A stretch of DNA of 64,000 nt from Micromonospora narathiwatensis (GTDB lineage: Bacteria; Actinomycetota; Actinomycetes; Mycobacteriales; Micromonosporaceae), in the NCBI RefSeq assembly GCF_900089605.1, contig NZ_LT594324.1:3038001-3102000 (forward strand), read 5' to 3'. Shown piece after piece: positions 54,261 through 63,163 of the stretch. A program made the position numbers and the translations under genes. Numbering within the stretch: position 1 is the stretch's first letter; each line of letters starts with the position of its first letter. The notes beneath the pieces were generated by a model that saw only the letters and a list, made by a program, of their open reading frames with translations, had not been told where the DNA came from and made no database searches.

Positions 54261-55856
54261 ATGGACATCGGACGGATGTTGGCGTGGAGCGCCGAGCGCC
54301 ACCCGCATCGGCGGGCCGTCGGCGGGGCGCGGCCGATGACCTTCCGCCAGTGGGACGCGTACACCAACCAGCTGGCCCGGGCGCTGGCGGACCTCGGGGT
54401 CCGCCGCGCCCACCGGGTGGTGCTCCACATGGGCAACGGGACGGAACTGGCCAGCTGCTACCTGGCGGTGCAGAAGCTCGGCGCGGTCGCGGTGCCGCTG
54501 TCCACCCGGTTCGGCCTCGCCGAGGTCGAACACTGCCTGCGGGACTGCTCCCCCGCGCTGGTCGTCACCGACGCCACCACGTCCGATCTGTCCGCCCAGG
54601 CACGGGCCGCGCTGCCCGGCCCCCCGGCGTCGGCGCACACCGGTGACCCGGACGACGCGGCGCCGGGCAGCGTGGCCCTGGCGCCGCTCGTCCAGGGCCA
54701 GCCCGACGGGCCGCTCTCCGTCGGCATCGTCGACCGCCAACTGAGCGTGCTGCTCTACACCTCGGGCACGACGGGACGCCCGAAGGGGGTTCCCCGGACC
54801 CACGCCGCCGAGCACGCCGCCACCGTGGCGCACGTCCTGCAGTCCGGGCAGCGCGGCGACGACGTGACGCTCGGCGTGATGCCGCTGTTCCACACCATGG
54901 GCGTACGCACCCTGCTGGCCAGCGTCCTCACCGGCGGCACCTGGGTGCCCCAGCGCCGCTTCGACGCCGACGAGTCGTCGGACCTCATCACCCGCGAGGG
55001 CGTCACCGCGCTGTACCTGGTGCCCACCATCTACTGGTCGCTGCTGCGGACGGGCCGGCTGCCCGAGCTCACCTCGCTGCGCCGACTCGGGTACGCCGGG
55101 GCGCCGATGACCCCGGACCTCGCCGGCCGCCTCGTCGAAGCCGTCCGTCCCCGGTCGTTCGTCAACCACTACGGCAGCACGGAGATCTTCACGTTCACCG
55201 TGGAGCCGGACGTGGCGGCGCGGCCCGGCAGCGCCGGACGCGCGGGTCTGTTCTCCCGGGTGCGCGTCATCGCCACCGACGAGGGCGCCGGACCCACGGA
55301 CGTCGTGGCGCCGGGCGAGCCGGGCCAGGTGATCGCCTCGATGGACTCCCCCGAGGCGTTCGCCGGCTACTGGAGACGCCCGGACGCCGACCGGACGGCG
55401 ATCCGCGGCGGCTGGTACCACACCGGCGACCTCGCGATCCGCGACGAGGACGGGAACCTGTGGTACCAGGGCCGCGTCGACGACATGATCATCTCCGGGG
55501 GCGAGAACATCTACCCGGCCGACATCGAGGCGGCACTCGCGGCCTGCCCCGCCGTCGCCGACAACGTCGTGGTCGGGCTCCCCGACGAACGGTGGGGGCA
55601 GACCGTGACGGCGTTCGTCGTCCCCCGCACCGGGGCCGACCCCGCCCGGGCCGTCCGGGAGGTGCAGCACTTCATCCGCGACTCCTCCGGGCTGCCGTCG
55701 CTGAAACGCCCCAAGCGGGTGATCGCCGTGGACCGGATACCCCGCTCCCCCGTCGGCAAGATCCTGCGTCGGCGGCTCACCGGCGGCGGCTACGACGCCC
55801 TCGCGGACACCGCCGCCGGGCCCGGCGCCCCTGACCGAACGGAGACGACCCGATGA
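54261..55856 (+). CDS. Acyl-AMP/acyl-CoA ligase (ANL superfamily)
   Basis: A 531-residue adenylating enzyme. The P-loop is LLYTSGTTGRPKG (~166). The A5/A7 region carries NHYGSTEIFTFT and GWYHTGDLAI. The C-terminal lid has the GGENIYPADIE hinge and the PRSPVGKILRRRL Lys. It activates a carboxylic acid as an acyl-adenylate and possibly passes it to CoA or a carrier. The neighbouring aldehyde dehydrogenase and UbiD suggest an aromatic or unsaturated acid, but this is not shown. The ATG is 4 bp after the aminotransferase stop, and the gene overlaps the SDR start by 4 bp. Confidence 0.93.
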   Translation: MDIGRMLAWSAERHPHRRAVGGARPMTFRQWDAYTNQLARALADLGVRRAHRVVLHMGNGTELASCYLAVQKLGAVAVPLSTRFGLAEVEHCLRDCSPALVVTDATTSDLSAQARAALPGPPASAHTGDPDDAAPGSVALAPLVQGQPDGPLSVGIVDRQLSVLLYTSGTTGRPKGVPRTHAAEHAATVAHVLQSGQRGDDVTLGVMPLFHTMGVRTLLASVLTGGTWVPQRRFDADESSDLITREGVTALYLVPTIYWSLLRTGRLPELTSLRRLGYAGAPMTPDLAGRLVEAVRPRSFVNHYGSTEIFTFTVEPDVAARPGSAGRAGLFSRVRVIATDEGAGPTDVVAPGEPGQVIASMDSPEAFAGYWRRPDADRTAIRGGWYHTGDLAIRDEDGNLWYQGRVDDMIISGGENIYPADIEAALAACPAVADNVVVGLPDERWGQTVTAFVVPRTGADPARAVREVQHFIRDSSGLPSLKRPKRVIAVDRIPRSPVGKILRRRLTGGGYDALADTAAGPGAPDRTETTR

Positions 55857-56656
55857 GCAACCTCCCGGCGAGCGCCGCGCCGGCCCCGGCCGGTCTGGCC
55901 GGCCGTACGGTCGTGGTGACCGGGGCCGGCGCCGAGATCGGCGGCGCGTACGTGCGGGCCTTCGCGGCCACCGGCGCGAACGTGGTCGCCGTCGACCTGC
56001 TCCGCACGGCCCGGCAGGCGCTGGAGACGACCCGTACGGCGAGCCGGACCGGGCCCGGGCGGGCGGTCTTCGCACCCGCCGACGTCACCTCGCAGTCCGA
56101 CTGGCAGCTCGTGGTGGAGCGGACGATCGCGGAGTTCGGCCGCCTGGACGTGCTGGTCAACAACGCCGCCGTCTACCGGGCGCTCAGCGGCAAGCGGCCG
56201 CTGACCGAGCTGGTCGTCGAGGAGTGGGACCAGGTGTTCGCGGTCAACGTCCGGGGCACCTGGCTGGGCATCAAGGCGGTGGCCCCGGCCATGGTGGACT
56301 CCGGCGGCGGAAGCATCGTCAACGTGTCCTCGGTGGTGGGGCGTACCGGCGCCGTCGGTTTCGCCCACTACGTGGCCTCCAAGGCGGCGGTCGAGGGGCT
56401 GACCCGCGCGGCGGCCCGGGAACTCGGCGAGCACAACGTACGGGTCAACGCGGTCGCCCCCGGCCTGGTGGACAACGACGCCAGCCGGACGCTGAACACG
56501 GAGACGTACCTCGCGGCGGCGGCCCGCGCCCGGTCCCTGCCCCGGCCGATGCAGGCCGACGACCTGGTCGGCGCCCTGCTCTGGCTGGCCTCCCCGGCGT
56601 CGTCGTTCGTCACCGGCCAGACGGTCGTCGTCGACGGCGGGCAGGTGTTCACATGA
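55853..56656 (+). CDS. Short-chain dehydrogenase/reductase
   Basis: A 267-residue classical SDR. The cofactor motif is VVTGAGAEIGGAYVRAFAAT, slightly altered from TGxxxGIG, and an acidic residue follows beta-2 (VAVDLLR), favouring NAD. NNAA, the catalytic Ser in NVSSVVG and YxxxK (HYVASK, ~160) are complete. It reduces a ketone or oxidises an alcohol. The ATG overlaps the ligase stop by 4 bp and the gene overlaps the aldehyde dehydrogenase by 4 bp. It could serve dihydrodiol oxidation or beta-keto reduction within the operon pathway. Confidence 0.93.
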   Translation: MSNLPASAAPAPAGLAGRTVVVTGAGAEIGGAYVRAFAATGANVVAVDLLRTARQALETTRTASRTGPGRAVFAPADVTSQSDWQLVVERTIAEFGRLDVLVNNAAVYRALSGKRPLTELVVEEWDQVFAVNVRGTWLGIKAVAPAMVDSGGGSIVNVSSVVGRTGAVGFAHYVASKAAVEGLTRAAARELGEHNVRVNAVAPGLVDNDASRTLNTETYLAAAARARSLPRPMQADDLVGALLWLASPASSFVTGQTVVVDGGQVFT

Positions 56657-58071
56657 GGCCCGAGGCGGCGGCGACGGGGGAAAGCCACGCCCGACCGGTC
56701 GACCCGGCGACCCTCGTCCCGCTGTCCCCGGTCGCGGTCACGGCCACCGCGGAACTCGACGAGGCCGCGGCGCGGGCCGACGCGGCGCTGCGCGGCCCCT
56801 GGGCGACCGACGGCCGTCGCCGCGCCGCCGTCCTGCACGGGTGGGGCGAGGCGCTCACGGCGCACGCCGACGAGCTGGCCGAGGCGCTGGTGACCGAGAC
56901 CGGCAAGACCGTCGCCGAGGCCCACCAGGAGATCCGGGCCTGCGTGGACGCGCTGACCTACAACGCGGGACTCGCCCGGCACCTCGGCGGCGTCGCCGGC
57001 ACCCTGCCCGACGGCACCGTGGCGCACGTCGCGCGGCAGCCCGTCGGCGTCACCGCGTTCGTCGTCCCGTGGAACTGGCCGATGCTGCTGCTCCTGCGGG
57101 ATCTCGCGCCGGCCCTGGCCGCCGGGGTGACCGCGCTGGTCAAGCCGGCGCCGCAGACCACCCTCGTCACCGGCCGGGTGCTGGCTCTCGGCCGCGCGGC
57201 GGGCCTGCCCGACGACGTCGCCCACCTCGTCGTCGGTGGGCCCGAGGTCGGGCGCGCCGTCGTCGCGCACCCGCTGGTGCGGGCCGTCGCGTTCACCGGT
57301 TCGACCGGGGTGGGCACGGAGATCCTGCGGGCGGCGGGGACCGGCATGAAACGCACCCTGCTCGAACTCGGCGGCAAGGGAGCGCTGGTCGTCTGCGCCG
57401 ACGCGGACGTGCCGGCCGCGGTCGCCGCGGCGGTACGGGCGGCGGTGGTGACCGCCGGGCAGATGTGCATGGCCTGCACCCGCGTGCTGGTGGCCCGGCC
57501 GGCGTACCGGGACGTGCTCGAAGGGCTCACCGACGGGCTGGACCACGTCCGGGTCGGCCACCCCGGCGACCCCGCCACCGGCATGGGGCCGCTGGTGTCA
57601 CCGGCGGCCGGCGAACGGTTGGCGCGGACGCTGGCCGACGCGCGCGCACGACACGAGGTGCACGGCGGCCAGCGCGTCCACCTCGACGGCCTGCCCGGGT
57701 ACTTCGTGCGGCCGGCCGTCGTCTCGGCGGTGACACCGGAGTCGCCGGTCGTCCAGCGGGAGCTGTTCGCGCCGGTCGTGACGGTGGAGCCGTTCGACGA
57801 CGAGGCCGAGGCGGTACGGCTGGTCAACGCGACGGAGTACGGCCTGGCGGCGAGCGTGTGGACCCGCGACGTGCACCGCGCGTGGCGGATCGCCCGAGGC
57901 ATCGAGGCGGGCACCGTGTGGGTCAACGGCTACAACCACTCGTACCCGGAGACCCCCAGCGGAGGCTTCAAGTCCTCCGGCGTCGGCCGCACCCGGGGGG
58001 TGGCCGGGGTGGAGCAGTTCACCGAGCTGAAGCACATCCACTTCGCCGTACCGGCGGGTGAGTCGTCATGA
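56653..58071 (+). CDS. Aldehyde dehydrogenase
   Basis: A 472-residue NAD(P)-dependent aldehyde dehydrogenase with the WNWPMLLLLRDLAPALAAG cofactor region, FTGSTGVG, general-base Glu in LLELGGKG (~237) and catalytic Cys in AGQMCMACTR (~271). It oxidises an aldehyde to a carboxylate. Alternative long frames upstream overlap the SDR and were rejected. Its start is an ATG overlapping the SDR stop by 4 bp, and it ends overlapping the UbiD gene by 4 bp. The acid produced may be the UbiD substrate (inference). Confidence 0.93.
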   Translation: MRPEAAATGESHARPVDPATLVPLSPVAVTATAELDEAAARADAALRGPWATDGRRRAAVLHGWGEALTAHADELAEALVTETGKTVAEAHQEIRACVDALTYNAGLARHLGGVAGTLPDGTVAHVARQPVGVTAFVVPWNWPMLLLLRDLAPALAAGVTALVKPAPQTTLVTGRVLALGRAAGLPDDVAHLVVGGPEVGRAVVAHPLVRAVAFTGSTGVGTEILRAAGTGMKRTLLELGGKGALVVCADADVPAAVAAAVRAAVVTAGQMCMACTRVLVARPAYRDVLEGLTDGLDHVRVGHPGDPATGMGPLVSPAAGERLARTLADARARHEVHGGQRVHLDGLPGYFVRPAVVSAVTPESPVVQRELFAPVVTVEPFDDEAEAVRLVNATEYGLAASVWTRDVHRAWRIARGIEAGTVWVNGYNHSYPETPSGGFKSSGVGRTRGVAGVEQFTELKHIHFAVPAGESS

Positions 58072-59471
58072 ACCCGCCCGCCGTGTCCCCGGACCCACCG
58101 TCGCGGTGGCCGGCCGAGCAGAACCTGCGGTCCTGGCTGTCGCACCTGGACGCCCGGGGCCGGCTGGGCCGGGTACGGTCGCGGGTGGACCCCGACCAGG
58201 AGGTCTCGGCGGTTCTGGAGCGCCTCGACGGGCGACGGTCGGTGCTGTTCCGTGACGTGGCGGGCGCCGAGTTCCCCCTCGCCGGGAACCTGGTGCTCAG
58301 CCGCGCCGACCTCGCCGAGGCGATGGACTGCCCGGCGCCGGAGACCACGACCCGCTACCTGGCCGCGCTCACCCGACCGCGCCCCTGGGCGCCGGTGCCC
58401 GACACCGAGGCGCCGGTGCTCACCCACCGGCTCGACGGCGACACCCTGCTGTCCCGCCTGCCGCTCACCGTGCAGCACGAGCACGACGCCGGCCGGTACC
58501 TGACCTCGGGCCTGCTCGTCGTCCGGGACCCGGCCACCTCCGCGACGAGCCTGTCGATCAACCGGATGCTGGCCGTCGGCGAGCGGAACCTGCGCACCCT
58601 CGTGCTGCCCGGGCGGCTCCGGCGGATCCTGGCCGCGACCGAGCGGCGCGGGCTCGACCTCGACGTGGCGATCGTGGTGGGCGTCGACCCGCCGCTCGGC
58701 CTGGCCAGCCAGGTGCCGGGCGCGGGCCGGACCGTGGACGACCTCGAGGTGGCCAGCGCCCTGCGCGGCACGCCGCTGCCGGTCACCCGCTGCCCGGCCA
58801 ACGGCCTGCCGGTGCCCGCCGACGCGGAGTTCGTCCTCGCGGGGCGGTTCCGCGCCGCCGTGCGGGAACCGGAAGGGCCGTTCGGGGAGTTCCCCCGCAC
58901 GTACGGGCCCAGCGCGCCGGCGCCCGTGATCGAGCTGACCGAGGGTTGGCACCGCGGCGCGGCGGTGTTCCAGACGATCCTGTCGGGCGGCCGTGAGCAC
59001 TTCCTGCTCGGCGGGATACCGCGCGAGGCCGCCCTGCTCAGGACGCTGCGCCAGGCGCATCCCGACGTGGTGGCCGTACGGCTGACGGAGGCCGGGTCGT
59101 GCCGGCTGCACGCCGTCGTGTCCGTACGCGAGGGCGCCGACGGGTCGGCGACGAACGTCCTGCTGGCCACGCTCGGCGGCCCCGGCGCGGTCAAGTACGC
59201 GGTGGTCGTCGACGACGACGTGGACATCCACGACGACGAGCAGGTCGGCTGGGCGCTGGCCACCCGGGTCCAGGCGGACCGGGACGTCCTCGTCGTACCC
59301 CGGGCCGCCGGCAGCGGCCTCGACCCGTCCGCGTCCGCCGGGGTGACGGCGAAGCTCGGCATCGACGCCACCGTTCCGGCCGACGGCCGGCACCGGCACG
59401 CCCGGATGCGGGTCCACCCCACCCGGCCCGAGTGGATCGAACGGTTCCTGGCCGAGGCCGCGACCTCGTGA
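58068..59471 (+). CDS. UbiD-family prFMN-dependent decarboxylase
   Basis: A 467-residue enzyme of the UbiD/Fdc type. It shows an N-terminal LRSWLSHLDARGRLGRVRS helix, the SLSINRMLAVGERNL metal/prFMN loop (~165), and EPEGPFGEFPRTYG with the catalytic Glu pair (~267-275). LSGGREHFLLGG and KYAVVVDDDVDIHDDEQVGW follow. These proteins use prenylated FMN and Mn/K to remove or add CO2 on aromatic or unsaturated acids. No UbiX prenyltransferase gene lies in the window, so the cofactor must come from elsewhere. It is the last of the five coupled genes; the ArsR gene follows after 125 bp. Confidence 0.92.
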   Translation: MNPPAVSPDPPSRWPAEQNLRSWLSHLDARGRLGRVRSRVDPDQEVSAVLERLDGRRSVLFRDVAGAEFPLAGNLVLSRADLAEAMDCPAPETTTRYLAALTRPRPWAPVPDTEAPVLTHRLDGDTLLSRLPLTVQHEHDAGRYLTSGLLVVRDPATSATSLSINRMLAVGERNLRTLVLPGRLRRILAATERRGLDLDVAIVVGVDPPLGLASQVPGAGRTVDDLEVASALRGTPLPVTRCPANGLPVPADAEFVLAGRFRAAVREPEGPFGEFPRTYGPSAPAPVIELTEGWHRGAAVFQTILSGGREHFLLGGIPREAALLRTLRQAHPDVVAVRLTEAGSCRLHAVVSVREGADGSATNVLLATLGGPGAVKYAVVVDDDVDIHDDEQVGWALATRVQADRDVLVVPRAAGSGLDPSASAGVTAKLGIDATVPADGRHRHARMRVHPTRPEWIERFLAEAATS

Positions 59472-59596
59472 TCGCCCGACCGCCGGCCGTGCGGGCCGGC
59501 GGTGCCGCGCCGGACACCGGCGTGGCCCTCCGTCGGCGACCGGGCGTTCGACAGCCGTCCGGCCGCCCCGACCCCCAAGACGGAAGGTCAGCACCT

Positions 59597-59941
59597 GTGG
59601 CAAGCGACGATCTCAGTCGAATCATGGCGGCCCTGGCCGACCCGACCCGGCGGGCCATCCTCTCCCGGCTCGCCCACGGCGAGGCCAGCGTCACCGAACT
59701 GGCCGCCCCGTTCGCGATAACCATGCCCGCCGTGAGTCGGCACCTGCGGGTGCTGGAACAGGCGGGTCTCGTCCGGCGACGGCAGGACGCCCAGCGGCGT
59801 CCCTGCCGGCTCGACACCGGTCCGCTGCGGGCCGCCGCGGCGTGGCTGCGAGAACTCGTCACCGAGGCGGGCGACGGGCCCGACGGCCCGTCCGGGGAAC
59901 ATCGTCAACCGCCCGACCCGGCACCCGGCGCCGCGCGTTGA
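59597..59941 (+). CDS. ArsR-family transcription regulator
   Basis: A 114-residue winged-helix protein. It has the helix pattern MAALADPTRRAILSRLAHGE, the recognition helix ITMPAVSRHLRVLEQAGLV and a beta wing (RRRQDAQRRPCRLD). No metal-binding cysteine motif is visible, so it belongs with the metal-independent ArsR/SdpR-like regulators. The GTG follows GGAAGG. It is transcribed in the same direction as the operon upstream, possibly as its last gene. It is the only regulator in the biosynthetic part of the window and a candidate for controlling it. Confidence 0.9.
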   Translation: MASDDLSRIMAALADPTRRAILSRLAHGEASVTELAAPFAITMPAVSRHLRVLEQAGLVRRRQDAQRRPCRLDTGPLRAAAAWLRELVTEAGDGPDGPSGEHRQPPDPAPGAAR

Positions 59942-59964
59942 CGGCATTCGACCGGCGGCCTTTT

Positions 59965-59986
59965 CGGTCGCAATTTCCGGCGACCG
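59965..59986. promoter_or_regulatory. Short inverted repeat after the ArsR gene
   Basis: CGGTCGC (59965-59971) and GCGACCG (59980-59986) surround AATTTCCG. It may be a weak terminator of the ArsR gene or an operator for the FAD monooxygenase downstream. Confidence 0.35.
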
Positions 59987-60206
59987 CGCAACCGCATTCC
60001 CGGTCCGCCGTCGAATCGCCGTACCCACCCGCCACCAGCAGGTCACGAGGCCAGCAAGGGCAGGCAGGGAGATGCCCGGCGACCGCCCCGGCTGGAACGA
60101 TCCCACACAGAGCCAGCCTGGATGTCGGTCCGACGCCGCCCAGGTGCCGAAATGGTTTTCCGCGACGTCGCCGAAATCGTCCATCACGTAAGGGAGACGA
60201 CCGTTC

Positions 60207-61538
60207 ATGAGCAGATTCGTCGGAGAACGCGCCGTGGTGCTGGGTGGCAGCATCACGTCGCTGTTCGCCACCAGCGCGCTGTCCGAAAGCTACCGCGAGG
60301 TCGTCATCGTCGACCGCGACGAGCTCCTCGGGGTACGCGAGGCGCGTCGCGGCGCGCCCCAGGCACGCCACATCAACGGGCTGCTGGCCCGGGGCGCCCG
60401 CGCCATGGAGGAACTCTTCCCCGAGATCACCGCGCAGATGATCAGCGCCGGCTGCCCGCAGACCGACCTGTCCGGCACGGTGCGGTGGTACTTCAACGGC
60501 AAGCCGCTCAAGCAGATCCGGGCCGGGCTGACCAACGTGGGCGCCCGCCGCCCGATCATGGAGGCGCACCTCCGGGAGCGGGTGCAGGCGCTCGGCAACG
60601 TCACGTTCATGGAGCGGTACGACATCACGGGCCTGGCCACCACGCCGGACCGGTCGACGGTGACCGGGGCGCGGGTGCAGCGGCGCGACGGCGGCGCGGA
60701 GGAGACGCTGGAGGCGGATCTGGTCGTCGACGCGACCGGCCGGGGCTCCCGTACCCCGTTGTGGTTGGAGGCCATGGGCTACCCGCGCGTCGAGGAGGAG
60801 GGCACGAAGATCGGCCTGGGCTACGTGACGCGGCACTACCGGCTGCGTACCGACCCGTTCGGCACCGACCACTCGATCATCGCGGTGGCGAACCCGGTGC
60901 TGCCCCGCGGGGCCATCTTCACCAAGACCGACAGCGGCCTGGTGGAGCTGACCGCGTACGGCCTCCTCGGCGACCACCCGCCCACCGACCCGGACGGCTT
61001 CAACGCCTTCGTGAAGACGCTGGCGGCCAAGGAGATCCACGAGGCGATCATCGAGGCCGAGCCGCTCGACGACCCGGTGCTGTTCCGGTTCCCGACCACG
61101 CTGCGGCGCCGCTACGACCGGATGGACCGGTTCCCGGAGCGGCTCGTCGTGCTCGGCGACGCCGTGTGCACCCCCAACCCGGTGTTCGCGCAGGCGCAGA
61201 GCCTCGCCGCGTTGCAGGCCCTGGCGCTGCGGGACGAGCTGCGGCGCGGGGTCACGCCGAACTCGCTGGAGTTCACGCGGCAGGTGGGCCGGATCATCGA
61301 CCCGGCCTGGGACATGACCGAGGGCATCAACCTGAGCTTCCCCGGCGTCGAGGGCCAGCGCACCCCCATGCTCAAGCTGGTGCAGGCCTACATGTACCGG
61401 GTCCAGGTCGCGGCCACCCGCGACGCCGCCGTCACCGAGCAGTTCATGCGGTCGGCCGGCCTGGTCGACCCGCTGGAGGCGCTGATGCGTCCCAGCATGG
61501 TGCTGCGCGTGCTGCGCAACTCGCGCGCCGCTGCCTGA
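60207..61538 (+). CDS. FAD-dependent monooxygenase paralogue with altered signature
   Basis: A 443-residue protein, similar along its whole length to that at 44488. The N-terminal FAD motif (RAVVLGGSITSLFATSALSE) has lost the third Gly of GxGxxG-like spacing, and the mid motif DLVVDATGRGSRTPLWLEAM is intact. The second signature, which reads SFNPVYGQGMS in relatives, is here TPNPVFAQAQS (~319-329). Loss of the GQG glycines may impair FAD positioning, giving a weakly active, differently acting or scaffolding protein. The ATG follows AGGGAGACGAC. It is a single gene before a strong terminator. It is not broken by frameshift, so it is likely selected rather than decayed. Confidence 0.85.
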   Translation: MSRFVGERAVVLGGSITSLFATSALSESYREVVIVDRDELLGVREARRGAPQARHINGLLARGARAMEELFPEITAQMISAGCPQTDLSGTVRWYFNGKPLKQIRAGLTNVGARRPIMEAHLRERVQALGNVTFMERYDITGLATTPDRSTVTGARVQRRDGGAEETLEADLVVDATGRGSRTPLWLEAMGYPRVEEEGTKIGLGYVTRHYRLRTDPFGTDHSIIAVANPVLPRGAIFTKTDSGLVELTAYGLLGDHPPTDPDGFNAFVKTLAAKEIHEAIIEAEPLDDPVLFRFPTTLRRRYDRMDRFPERLVVLGDAVCTPNPVFAQAQSLAALQALALRDELRRGVTPNSLEFTRQVGRIIDPAWDMTEGINLSFPGVEGQRTPMLKLVQAYMYRVQVAATRDAAVTEQFMRSAGLVDPLEALMRPSMVLRVLRNSRAAA

Positions 61539-61585
61539 GCACCGGCTACGTCGTCCCGCCCGCCGGCGGGACACCGAGGCCAACG

Positions 61586-61619
61586 GGTGGGCGCCGACCC
61601 AGGCCGGTCGGCGCCCACC
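61586..61619 (+). terminator. Terminator after the altered FAD monooxygenase
   Basis: Perfect 14-bp arms (61586-61599 and 61606-61619) around a 6-nt loop, 48 bp after the stop codon. Confidence 0.75.
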
Positions 61620-61704
61620 GTCGCCTCTCCCGTCGCACATCGCCCCAGTTCCCGACCGTCGGTCGGCCACCGACCGACGTCGCCCACCCGGAGGTGCCAG
61701 CAAA

Positions 61705-62934
61705 ATGACGATCACACAACCCGGAGCGCGGCCGGAGAGCCCGCCAGGGCTCGGAGAACGCTCCCGCCTGCCGTCCCTGACCGGGCTGCGGGCGCTCGCC
61801 GGCCTGTCGGTGTTCATCACGCACGGCATCGCGCTCGGCCTGTTCACCGACCCGAACGTGATCCTCAACTACATCCACTACGGCGCGAACGCCGGAATGT
61901 TCGGTCTCGGCTTCTTCTTCGTCCTCACCGGCTTCGTGGTGACCTGGACGGCGTCGTCGAAGGACAGCGCCCGGCAGTTCTGGCGTCGCCGCTTCTTCAA
62001 GCTCTTCCCGAACCACGTGGTGGTGTACGCGATCATCCTCGCCCTGTGGATCCCGACCGGCGTGCCGATCAAGGCGTTGGAGGCCCTGGCCGGGCTGTTC
62101 CTGGTCACCTCCTGGTTCCCGTCCGAGTCGTTCCTGTTCAACAATCTGAACGGTCCGATGTGGTCGGCGAACATCGACGTGCTCGCGTACGCGGCGTTCC
62201 CGCTGCTCTACTTCCTGGTCAAGAAGATCGCGCCGAGCCGGCTGTGGGCCTGGGCGATCGGCGTGACGGCGCTGTCGGCGCTGGTCCCGGTGATCGCCAA
62301 CGCGTTCCTGCCGGACCACCCGCCGTCGATGGTCGCCCCGGAGGTCTCCTGGCCGCGGCACTGGTTCGGTTTCTACTTCCCGCTGACCCGGGCGTTGGAG
62401 TTCGTGGTCGGGATCCTCATGGCGCGGATCGTCCTCACCGGCCGGTGGATCGGGCTGCGCGCACTCCCGGCCTCCCTGCTGGCCGTCGGGACCTACCTGG
62501 TCACCCTCGACGTGCCGATCTTCTACGGGTACACGTTCGTCCCGCTGATCCCGATGGCGCTGCTGATCCCCGCCTTCGCCACGGCGGACGTACGTGGTCA
62601 GCGGACGCTGGTCAACAGCAGGCTGATGGTGTGGCTGGGCGAACGGATGTACGCGTTCTTCGTCATCCACGTCACCGTGCTGTTCATGGTGCACGCGGCG
62701 TTCAGCGGCGAGAACGGCGTGGTCGGCATGTACGACCGTGTGACGTTCGACCTGGGCACCGGCATCCTCGTGTTGATCGCGACGTATCTGGTCTGCCTGG
62801 TCCTGGCGTCGATCCTCTACGCGGTGGTCGAGCAGCCGATCATGCGCCGGTGGGCCCGGCCCCGACGGCGCGGCGAACCGAACGGCGGCGTGGTGGGACC
62901 GCTGCCCGGCACCGCCGGCGGTCGAACGACCTGA
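61705..62934 (+). CDS. OafA-type membrane acyltransferase (acyltransferase_3)
   Basis: A 409-residue polytopic protein with about ten membrane helices. The family pattern is present: SLTGLRALAGLSVFITHGIA (~28-47), then GFFFVLTGFVVTW (~70-83), a cytosolic Arg/Lys patch (WRRRFFKLFPNH) and a late HVTVLFMVHA segment. Members transfer acetyl or longer acyl groups to sugars of surface polymers or secondary metabolites. The ATG follows GGAGGTGCC. With a sugar-nucleotide gene at the right edge, acylation of a glycosylated product is plausible. The gene converges on the PPTase-like gene across a hairpin. Confidence 0.88.
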   Translation: MTITQPGARPESPPGLGERSRLPSLTGLRALAGLSVFITHGIALGLFTDPNVILNYIHYGANAGMFGLGFFFVLTGFVVTWTASSKDSARQFWRRRFFKLFPNHVVVYAIILALWIPTGVPIKALEALAGLFLVTSWFPSESFLFNNLNGPMWSANIDVLAYAAFPLLYFLVKKIAPSRLWAWAIGVTALSALVPVIANAFLPDHPPSMVAPEVSWPRHWFGFYFPLTRALEFVVGILMARIVLTGRWIGLRALPASLLAVGTYLVTLDVPIFYGYTFVPLIPMALLIPAFATADVRGQRTLVNSRLMVWLGERMYAFFVIHVTVLFMVHAAFSGENGVVGMYDRVTFDLGTGILVLIATYLVCLVLASILYAVVEQPIMRRWARPRRRGEPNGGVVGPLPGTAGGRTT

Positions 62935-63111
62935 GGGGGCCGGACGGCGGACCACGGCGCCTGCGGCGCCACGCGACCGACGGCGGCGATGCCGCCACGA
63001 CAGGGGTCGAGCCCGGTGCACGGGCGCGGCCCCTGTCCTCGTGCCCCGGGTCGGGCCGGGCGCCGGCCGGACGTGGGCGCCGTCACGGGTGAACGGGCCG
63101 TCGGAAACGGT

Positions 63112-63141
63112 CCGGCCGCCCGGTGGTGTCCGGGCGGCCGG
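63112..63141. terminator. Bidirectional hairpin terminator
   Basis: Perfect 12-bp arms CCGGCCGCCCGG (63112-63123) and its complement (63130-63141) around TGGTGT, 22 bp from the stop of the PPTase-like gene, which reads towards it. Confidence 0.7.
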
Positions 63142-63163
63142 TCGGTGCGGACACGAGGCAGGG

